A DNA stretch of 6,027 bases from Frankiaceae bacterium (GTDB lineage: Bacteria; Actinomycetota; Actinomycetes; Frankiales; Frankiaceae). Of the stretch, positions 1-5,297 are shown piece by piece. Position 1 is the stretch's first letter, and each line of letters begins with the position of its first letter. The DNA lies in the NCBI GenBank assembly GCA_030840885.1, contig JAVEDQ010000425.1, positions 1 through 6,027 on the forward strand, read 5' to 3'. The translations under genes and the position numbers were made by a program. Below the pieces are notes generated by a model. That model was not told where the DNA came from. It worked only from the letters and a program-made list of their open reading frames with translations, and ran no database searches.

Positions 1-829
1 CATCCAGGTCGAGCACGACCTCTCGCGCGCCGCATCTGCCGACCTCGTCGTCATCCCGGCCTGGCACGACATCGACGCGCGGCCGCCCGAGCCGCTGCTC
101 CAGGCCGTCCGGGACGCGGCCGCACGGGGAGCCCGTGTGCTGTCGGTCTGCAGCGGCGCCTTCGTGCTGGCCGCCGCGGGCCTTCTCGACGGCCGCAGGG
201 CAGCGACCCACTGGCGCTACGCCGACTTGCTGGCGGCGAGGTACCCGAAGGTCCAGGTCGACGCCGACGTGCTCTACGTCGAGGACGGCCCCCTGGTCAC
301 CAGCGCCGGGACCGCGGCCGGCATCGACGCCTGCCTGCACATCATCCGGCAGACGCAGGGCGTCCGGCTCGCGAACGCCATCGCGCGGCGCATGGTCGTG
401 CCGCCGCACCGCGAGGGCGGGCAGGCGCAGTACGTCGAGACTCCGCTGCCGCGCCAGCGCGACGGCGACGGGCTCGGGGGCGTACTCGAGTGGGTCCGCA
501 CCTGCCTGGACAACCCGCCGACGGTCGACGAGATGGCGGCGCGGGCGAACATGTCGTCACGGACCTTCGCGCGTCGCTTCCGGGAGACAACGGGCGGAAC
601 CCCGCACGCCTGGCTCCTCCAGCAGCGGGTGCAGCGGGCTCAGGAGCTGCTCGAGGCGAGCGAGCTCGGGGTCGAGCAGATCGCCCGCGAGTGCGGCTTC
701 GCCGGCGGCGCCGGCCTGCGGGAGCACTTCACCCGGCTGCGCGGCGTCTCGCCGCAGGCCTACCGGCGCACGTTCGGCGCCCGCCCGCAGAACGAGCAGC
801 CGGCCGAACTGCTCAGCCGACCGGCTTGA
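1..829 (+). CDS. GlxA/FtrA-type AraC-family transcriptional regulator (5' partial)
   Basis: This is the C-terminal part of a GlxA-family transcriptional regulator: an N-terminal DJ-1/PfpI-like sensor domain fused to a C-terminal AraC-type DNA-binding domain. The frame is open from base 2 to the TGA at 827-829, giving 275 visible residues. GlxA-type proteins usually have about 315-330, so roughly 40-55 N-terminal residues and the true start lie off the left edge; the GTG at 137 is an internal Val. The DJ-1-like domain shows the nucleophile-elbow motif SVCSGAF (Cys at visible residue 50), then AAAGLLDGRRAATHW with His 70, then the TSAGTAAGID segment. The pattern resembles FtrA-like regulators, in which this domain is thought to sense a ligand rather than act as a protease. 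Visible residues about 175-265 carry two helix-turn-helix units, including DEMAARANMSSRTFARRF, IARECGFAGGAGLREHF and the AraC signature ending GVSPQAYRRTF. The gene converges on the SDR gene with a 17 bp overlap. Its targets are unknown. Family assignment is firm; the effector cannot be inferred. Confidence 0.93.
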   Translation, partial: IQVEHDLSRAASADLVVIPAWHDIDARPPEPLLQAVRDAAARGARVLSVCSGAFVLAAAGLLDGRRAATHWRYADLLAARYPKVQVDADVLYVEDGPLVTSAGTAAGIDACLHIIRQTQGVRLANAIARRMVVPPHREGGQAQYVETPLPRQRDGDGLGGVLEWVRTCLDNPPTVDEMAARANMSSRTFARRFRETTGGTPHAWLLQQRVQRAQELLEASELGVEQIARECGFAGGAGLREHFTRLRGVSPQAYRRTFGARPQNEQPAELLSRPA

Positions 830-1748
830 GCATCTCGAAAGAGACGCCGGTGAGCTGTTCGGAGACGTCGAACAGCCGCCGGGCGACGTCGTCGTCGAGT
901 GCCGCCTTCGACGGCTTCTGCGGCTCGGCACCGCTGCCCCGGGCGGAGAAGAGCCCGTCAGGCCCGAGGTACTCGCCGCCGCGCAGGCCGGACCCGGTCG
1001 CGCCGTAGAGCGTCGGCACCGCACCGTTGGTGTCGCTCTGACCGAACAGCGCGTTGCCGAGCTTCATCCCGGCCACGCCGAGCTTGCTCCCGGCCATCTT
1101 CGGTCCTGCTTCCTGCAGGTTCGTGGAGGCGTAGCCGGGGTGGACGGCGACGCTGATCAGATCGGAGCCGGCCAGCGAGGCGCGGCGGGAGAGCTCGCGG
1201 GCGAAGAGCAGGTTCGACAGCTTCGACTGCCCGTACGCCCGCCACTTCTGGTAGCGCTGCTCGCTCTGCAGGTCGTCGAAGTTGATCCGCCCGATGCGGT
1301 GCGCGTCCGAGCTTACGGTGACCACGCGGCCGTGCGGCTCGGCCACGAGCGTCGTCAGGAGCAGGCCGGTCAGGGCGAAATGCCCGAGGTGATTGGTCCC
1401 GAACTGCATCTCGAAGCCGTCAGCGGTCTGCTGGTACGGGATGGCCATCAGCCCGGCGTTGTTCACCAGCAGGTGCAGCGGCCCGGACCACTCGTTGGCG
1501 AAGCGGCGCACCGACGACAGGTCCGCGAGGTCCAGCGCCCGGACCTCGGCCGACGCCGAGGGTTCGAGGGTGCGCAGCTTCTGCAGCGCCGCCTCGGCGC
1601 GCTCGGCGTTGCGGCACGCCATCACCACGTGCGCCCCGGCCGAGGCCAGGTAGCGCGCGGCGACGAAGCCGATGCCGCTGTTGGCGCCGGTGACCACGGC
1701 GACGCGGCCGTCCTGCGAGGGCATGTCCGAGAGCTTCCAACCAGCCAT
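813..1748 (-). CDS. SDR family NAD(P)-dependent oxidoreductase, retinol dehydrogenase-like
   Basis: This is a cytosolic-type short-chain dehydrogenase/reductase of 311 residues, predicted to interconvert an alcohol and a carbonyl using NAD(P)(H); the substrate is not known. All core SDR motifs are present: the Rossmann glycine motif TGANSGIG (residues 20-27), the acidic cofactor loop LDLAD (72-76), NNAG (96-99), the active-site Asn in TNHLGHF (Asn119), the catalytic Ser in VSSDAH (146/147) and Tyr172-x3-Lys176 in YGQSK. The stretch DDLQSEQRY...AYGQSKLSNLLFARELSRR and the following VHPGYASTNL resemble the retinol dehydrogenase / protochlorophyllide reductase-like SDR group common in actinobacteria. 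There is no signal peptide or obvious membrane segment. I chose the ATG at 1746-1748 because MAGWKL places the Rossmann motif at the usual distance; Met9 (ATG ending at 1724) is an alternative. The upstream G-run at 1761-1765 is a weak ribosome site about 12 nt away. The frame stays open upstream to 1946, but that stretch is the tandem repeat plus the end of the RND gene. It may be co-transcribed with the RND gene. Confidence 0.94.
   Translation of the reverse strand: MAGWKLSDMPSQDGRVAVVTGANSGIGFVAARYLASAGAHVVMACRNAERAEAALQKLRTLEPSASAEVRALDLADLSSVRRFANEWSGPLHLLVNNAGLMAIPYQQTADGFEMQFGTNHLGHFALTGLLLTTLVAEPHGRVVTVSSDAHRIGRINFDDLQSEQRYQKWRAYGQSKLSNLLFARELSRRASLAGSDLISVAVHPGYASTNLQEAGPKMAGSKLGVAGMKLGNALFGQSDTNGAVPTLYGATGSGLRGGEYLGPDGLFSARGSGAEPQKPSKAALDDDVARRLFDVSEQLTGVSFEMLKPVG
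854..876. terminator. Perfect 8 bp hairpin at the convergent gene ends, possible terminator
   Basis: GCTGTTCG (854-861) and CGAACAGC (869-876) form a perfect 8 bp inverted repeat around a 7-nt loop. It lies inside the last codons of the SDR gene and begins 25 nt after the regulator's stop codon, so it could end transcripts arriving from the left. No T-run follows on either strand, so it is not a canonical intrinsic terminator; a structured element without a U-tract, or simple chance within the Leu-Phe-Asp...Glu-Gln codons of the SDR, are the alternatives. Confidence 0.3.
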
Positions 1749-1774
1749 GCGGTGCTCGTGCCCCCGACAGTGCA

Positions 1775-1847
1775 GCGGGGAAACCACAGTGAGGCGGGGA
1801 ACCACAGTTGGGCGGGAAACAACAGTTAGGCGGGAAACCCTGTGCGG
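1775..1847. repeat. Imperfect 18-19 bp tandem repeat upstream of the SDR gene
   Basis: Three clear units and one degenerate unit lie head to tail in the gap between the RND stop and the SDR start: 1775-1793 (19 bp), 1794-1811, 1812-1829 (18 bp each) and 1830-1847 (only the first ten bases match well). The plus-strand unit reads approximately GCGGGGAACCACAGTTGG. The strongest constants are GCGGG, an A-rich AAAC/AACC step and ACAGT. A further partial copy of the core, GACAGTGCA, lies at 1766-1774. Units differ by single substitutions or one inserted base, so the array is not a recent exact duplication. Read on the minus strand, the transcribed direction of both flanking genes, each unit carries ACTGTxGTTxCCCxGC. 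It could be a protein-binding array, an RNA element in the leader of the SDR, or an intergenic minisatellite. The function is unknown. Confidence 0.8.
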
Positions 1848-1850
1848 CGA

Positions 1851-1871
1851 CCTCAGCTGCTCCGGCTGAGG
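1851..1871 (-). other. 7 bp hairpin spanning the RND gene stop codon
   Basis: CCTCAGC (1851-1857) and GCTGAGG (1865-1871) form a perfect 7 bp stem with a 7-nt loop. It covers the last five codons, the stop codon and two bases beyond it. No T-run follows on the minus strand, so it is at best a weak attenuator or 3'-end stabilising structure between the RND and SDR genes. A chance origin from the Ser-Leu-Ser-Arg-Ser-Ser codons is possible. Confidence 0.25.
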
Positions 1872-4363
1872 CTCCCGCCCGCGTGCTGCTCGCGCGCCGC
1901 GCCGACCTTGGAGGACGGGCGGACCCAGCCCTTCTCGTCCGCCCACACCAGCAGCGGCGGCAGCACGACGAGCGCCGAGAGCAGCGCCACCGCGACATTG
2001 AGCGCGACGACGAGGCCGAAGTCGCGCAGCAGCGGCAACGACGAGAAGGCGAGCACGGCCACGCCGGTGATGGCGGTGAGCGCGGAGATGACGAAGGCCC
2101 GTCCGGTCCGGGCGGCGGCGGTGTCCACGGCCTCGCGCGGCGATTCCCCGCGGTCCCGTTCCTCGAGGTAGCGCAGCAGGATCAGCGCGGTGAACTCGGT
2201 GCAGGCCGCGATGACGAGCGGTCCCCCGACCGCCGTCAGGGGACTCAGCTCCAACCCGACGGCGGTGGCCACCAGCGAGGCCGCACCGACCGCGATGAGC
2301 ACCGGCGCCAGCGACAGGACCGCCTGCGCGAGGTTGCGGAAGCGGACGAGCAACCAGACGAAGACGAGGGCGAGCGCCAGGTAGGTCAGCAGGATGCGGT
2401 TCGCCTCGAGGTTCTCGAGCAGGCCCACACCGACGACGGCGAGGCCCGAGGGCGTGGCCCGCAAGCCGGGGGCACCAGGGGTGGCCCGCACCCGGTCGAC
2501 GACCACGGCCCGCCCGGCCAGGTCACGGCCGCCGTCTCGGAAGATGAGGTTCAGCGCCTGCTCCTGCACGTTCACGGTCGAGAGCTTGATCGCCGGCGGG
2601 GCAACGTTGTAGGCGTTCTGCAGGTCGGCCCCGGTCGGCGGCAGCACCGTCGCGCCGGGCACCTCCATGAGATAGGCGACGGTGGTCACCAGGCTGGACG
2701 CGGTGAGAAGGGTCGGGTTCTGCGCCAGCTGCCGGGCGGCGAAGTCGGTGACGTAGCGGCCGGTCTCGTCGTTGAACAGCGGGTTGACAGCGCCCTCGGC
2801 GCCACGGGTGCTCTCGATGAAGATGCCGAGCTCGGTACTGGCACCGGTCTCGGTGCGGACGGTGTTGATGTCCTTCACGACCTGCGTGTCCTGGTTCACC
2901 CAGCGCTCGGGATCGGTCTGCAGCTTCAGCGACCCCTCGAAGGCGGCGCCCAGACCGAACACCAGGACCGAGAGCAGCAGCAGCGGGATGGCGGCACGGC
3001 GGGGCAGCGACCCGAGCGCGACGACGAAGCGCCCGAGGGGGCCGTGCGTGTAGTCGCCGGGCTTGGTCGACGGAGCTGTCGGCTTCCGGTACTCGCGGAA
3101 ACCGAGCGCCGAGACGGTGAGCACCACGCTCGCGATGCAGATGACGACGATGCCCAGCGCCAGCAGCTTCCCGAAGTCGCGGATGCCGGGGACCTTCGAG
3201 ATGTTGAGAGCGAGGAAGGCGAGCACCGCGCCGACGGTCGCCACGATCAGCGCCGGCACCAGGTTGACGGTCGTCTCCTGGATCGGATGGTCGGCCCGGT
3301 CGAGGACGACCTCCTCCTCCACGCGGCTGTGCATCTGGATGGCGAAGTCGATGCCCACCCCCAGCAGGACGGGGAGCCCGGCGATGGTGATGACCGACAG
3401 GGAGATGCCGAGGAACCCGGCCAGGCCGAATGCCCAGACCGTGCCGATCAGGACGACCGCGAGCGGCAGCAGCCGCCACCGCACGGCGAAGCCGATCAGC
3501 AGGATCAGGACCATGATTCCCACGGCCAGCCCACCCAGGCTCAGGAAGCCGCCCTTGAGGTAGTCGTTGATGTCCTTGAGCAGGACGGGCGCACCGGTCG
3601 TGACGCTGGCGAACTCCGCTCCGCTCGTGCCGGTCCAGCGCCGGTCGGCCATGGCCGACTGCACCGCGACCGCTCCGGCGCCCTCGCCCTCGACGTCGGC
3701 GTTGCCGACGAGCCGGACGACCATCTGTGCGTGGCCGGCGTCCGGGAAGAAGGAGCGCAGCGATTTCCGGATCTCGCCGGCGTTGTCGAAGAGCAGGAAG
3801 CGCACCCAGTCGGGGTTGTCGAGCGTGCGTGCCGTGGCGGGAACGGCGCCGAAGCGTTGGAGCGTCTTGCCGGTGTCGGCCTGACGGGCGGCGCGGCCGG
3901 CCGGGTCGGGGTCGCGTGCGGCCGCCCCGAGCAGGATCGACGCCGCCGGGCCGCTGGGGACAGCAGCGGCTCGGCCGGCCGGGTCGGTGCCGATGACGAG
4001 GTTCTCGGTGTACTGCAACGCCGTCGCGGGGGTGATCACGCCGAGGATGTGCTGGTCGGCGGTGAGCCGACGCTCGACCTCGGCGAGCTGATCGAGGTTG
4101 GCCCGCGAGAAGAACGAGACGACGTCGCCGCCGGCCGGGGCCGACCAGACGGTCAGCATCGCCTGGCCGCCGAACAGGGACTGGTACTTCTCGTTGTCGA
4201 CCGCGACCTGATCGTTCGAGTTCAGATAGCTGTCCTGCCCCGTCGCGAACTCCAGGCGGGTCGCGCCGAAGCCGAGGACGACCGTCACGACGGCGACGAG
4301 CGCCGCCACCAGCTTCGCCCGTCGACCGAGAGTGACCGCCAGGGCCGCCAGAAACCGCTGCAT
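1853..4363 (-). CDS. RND superfamily (MMPL / HAE3-like) transporter
   Basis: An 836-residue inner-membrane protein of the RND superfamily, predicted to move a hydrophobic or amphiphilic substrate (lipid, drug or similar) using the proton gradient. The architecture is the classic duplicated one. Half one has TM1 at about 17-34, a large extracytoplasmic loop at 35-274, and TM2-TM6 between about 275 and 421. Half two has TM7 at about 456-474, a loop at 475-654, and TM8-TM12 between about 655 and 803. TM4 carries the RND/MMPL signature GVGIDFAIQMHSRVEEE with Asp339, a candidate proton-relay residue. The equivalent TM10 segment is AACTEFTALILLRYLEER, with Glu723 where many MMPL proteins have Asp. 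This asymmetry and the length fit HAE3-like RND proteins better than mycobacterial MmpL proteins; this is inference from memory of the families. The ATG at 4361-4363 is preceded by AGGG with a 5-nt spacer and leads directly into a positively charged N-terminus and TM1. The C-terminal 25 residues are hydrophilic. The gene is divergent from the Cys-rich protein gene and ends 104 bp before the SDR start. The substrate is unknown. Confidence 0.92.
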   Translation of the reverse strand: MQRFLAALAVTLGRRAKLVAALVAVVTVVLGFGATRLEFATGQDSYLNSNDQVAVDNEKYQSLFGGQAMLTVWSAPAGGDVVSFFSRANLDQLAEVERRLTADQHILGVITPATALQYTENLVIGTDPAGRAAAVPSGPAASILLGAAARDPDPAGRAARQADTGKTLQRFGAVPATARTLDNPDWVRFLLFDNAGEIRKSLRSFFPDAGHAQMVVRLVGNADVEGEGAGAVAVQSAMADRRWTGTSGAEFASVTTGAPVLLKDINDYLKGGFLSLGGLAVGIMVLILLIGFAVRWRLLPLAVVLIGTVWAFGLAGFLGISLSVITIAGLPVLLGVGIDFAIQMHSRVEEEVVLDRADHPIQETTVNLVPALIVATVGAVLAFLALNISKVPGIRDFGKLLALGIVVICIASVVLTVSALGFREYRKPTAPSTKPGDYTHGPLGRFVVALGSLPRRAAIPLLLLSVLVFGLGAAFEGSLKLQTDPERWVNQDTQVVKDINTVRTETGASTELGIFIESTRGAEGAVNPLFNDETGRYVTDFAARQLAQNPTLLTASSLVTTVAYLMEVPGATVLPPTGADLQNAYNVAPPAIKLSTVNVQEQALNLIFRDGGRDLAGRAVVVDRVRATPGAPGLRATPSGLAVVGVGLLENLEANRILLTYLALALVFVWLLVRFRNLAQAVLSLAPVLIAVGAASLVATAVGLELSPLTAVGGPLVIAACTEFTALILLRYLEERDRGESPREAVDTAAARTGRAFVISALTAITGVAVLAFSSLPLLRDFGLVVALNVAVALLSALVVLPPLLVWADEKGWVRPSSKVGAAREQHAGGSLSRSS

Positions 4364-4611
4364 CGTTGCCCTGCTTCCGCTCCGACACCCGCCGCCCAGG
4401 TTCCGTCGTCACGCTATGAGGCGGACGCCTCGGCTCCCCGGGGGAGTCATAACGGTTCGGATACCGGTCATGAGCTCGACCGTTACGCAGAAGCGGGCCA
4501 GGGCACGCGGCTCGGTGACCGAACAGGGGCATAACGGACGACGAGGACGAGACTCACGCGCGACACGCCGAGAAATGCCTACGGAGTGTTGCGAGGGGTA
4601 AGCGTGCGTCG
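4364..4611. promoter_or_regulatory. Divergent intergenic region with repeated CATAACGG-like motifs
   Basis: This 248 bp gene-free stretch must hold the start signals of both the RND gene (minus) and the Cys-rich protein gene (plus). I see three related 8-mers: CATAACGG at 4448-4455, its inverted near-copy CCGTTACG at 4480-4487, and CATAACGG again at 4530-4537. The first two form a 7 bp inverted repeat, TAACGGT (4450-4456) / ACCGTTA (4479-4485). Nested inside is CGGTC (4465-4469) / GACCG (4478-4482). Two further small palindromes are CTCCCC/GGGGAG around 4440 (4434-4446) and CGGTGACCG (4513-4521). No good -35/-10 pair could be assigned on either strand. The arrangement looks like a regulator's operator region, but no regulator is identified and chance is not excluded. 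Confidence 0.4.
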
Positions 4612-5175
4612 ATGTCTCCGCAAACCCATGATCCCCACCTGCCCGCCGCCCTGGCCGACCGGCCGGTCGACAGCGAGCACGGCTTGCCCATCCCTTTCGT
4701 CAACAGCTACGACGACGGGACCCACGACTTCCGCGCGCCCAACCGCCGACGGTCCATCCAGTGCGCCCTCAGCCGGTTGTGCGGGATGTGTGGCCTCTCG
4801 CTCGAGTACGACATCGCCTTTCTCGGTGGCCCCAAGGCGGCCGAGAGCCGGTCGTTCACCGACCCGCCCATGCACGTCGCGTGCGCCGAGGCGGCCCTCC
4901 AGCTGTGCCCCCACCTCGCGGCCCACGCCACACCGCCCGAACAACGCGCGGCGACCGAGGTCGAAGGCCGGCGGCGGCTGCGTCCGGGAGTGACGACGGC
5001 GGATCTGTTCGCCGGCGACCGGCCGTCGGAATGGGTCCTGTTCCTCACCCACAACTTCGAGATCGAGCGGGCGACGGGCGAGGGTGGCGGCCTCGTGCTC
5101 GTGTTCCACCCCGGCGAGGCCTCGGCCGAGCGGCGCTTCCGGTTTGAAGCAGGCGTCATGCAGGAGTTATCGTGA
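4612..5175 (+). CDS. Conserved hypothetical protein with a Cys-rich putative zinc-binding motif
   Basis: A 187-residue protein of unknown function. The N-terminal half contains the pattern GLPIPFVN (24-31), DGTHDFRAPNRRR (35-47), Cys51, Cys57-x2-Cys60-Gly (LCGMCG), IAFLGG (68-73), then PPMHVACAEAALQLCPHL (85-102) with His88, Cys91 and Cys99. The CxxC plus H/C/C spacing suggests a zinc-binding finger. The order CxxCG, then PP-x-H-x2-CA, then CPHL resembles a family of small actinobacterial proteins sometimes annotated, with little basis, as 'cell envelope biogenesis protein OmpA'. That recognition is from memory. The C-terminal half (about 125-187) has no known motif beyond a likely alpha/beta segment (WVLFLTHNFEIERA, GGGLVLVFHPG). 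There is no signal peptide or membrane segment, so it is probably cytosolic. The ATG at 4612 is preceded by GAGGGG at 4593-4598, a rather long 13-nt spacer; no in-frame GTG lies nearer. It is divergent from the RND gene and 122 bp before the ferredoxin reductase. No enzymatic role should be assumed. Confidence 0.78.
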   Translation: MSPQTHDPHLPAALADRPVDSEHGLPIPFVNSYDDGTHDFRAPNRRRSIQCALSRLCGMCGLSLEYDIAFLGGPKAAESRSFTDPPMHVACAEAALQLCPHLAAHATPPEQRAATEVEGRRRLRPGVTTADLFAGDRPSEWVLFLTHNFEIERATGEGGGLVLVFHPGEASAERRFRFEAGVMQELS

Positions 5176-5297
5176 GCTTGCGAACGTGACAATGCCGGTG
5201 GCACACAGGTTCATGACAATTGGTGGGCTCCATCCGGAGTCGCACTGCACACCTCGGGCACATGTACACCAGAGCACCAGCGAACGGGGAGCACCGG
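5176..5297 (+). promoter_or_regulatory. Intergenic gap with the ferredoxin reductase ribosome site
   Basis: This 122 bp gap is locally less GC-rich than its neighbours, which suits a promoter. It contains a 7 bp direct repeat TGACAAT at 5187-5193 and 5214-5220 (27 bp apart) and the palindrome TGTACA at 5263-5268, but no convincing -35/-10 pair. GGGGAG at 5286-5291 is a strong Shine-Dalgarno six bases before the ATG at 5298 and fixes that start. No clear terminator hairpin follows the upstream stop codon, so read-through from the Cys-rich protein gene is possible. Confidence 0.45.

Noticed and set aside
135..1829. A 564-codon plus-strand open frame through the regulator and the SDR antisense strand
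   Set aside because: It is Arg/Ser/Pro-rich without domains and runs in another frame across two well-supported genes.
1775..1847. CRISPR array
   Set aside because: The units abut each other with no unique spacers, are too short and are imperfect; no cas genes are present.
1749..1946. In-frame N-terminal extension of the SDR, giving 377 residues with TVVSR/TVVPR-like hexapeptide repeats
   Set aside because: The extension overlaps the end of the RND gene by 94 bp and is just the tandem repeat read as codons. SDR homologues begin close to the Rossmann motif, and one 19 bp unit breaks the 18 bp frame periodicity.
2523..4532. A 669-codon open frame on the minus strand in another frame of the RND gene
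   Set aside because: It is an Arg/Pro/Gly-rich shadow of the RND coding sequence with no domain; long stop-free frames are expected at this GC content.
1808..4534. A 908-codon open frame on the plus strand, antisense to the whole RND gene
   Set aside because: Its product is rich in Arg, Gly, Asp, Glu and Gln with no hydrophobic core or recognisable domain, as expected from the complement of a high-GC membrane-protein gene. The minus-strand RND frame has clear domains and motifs.
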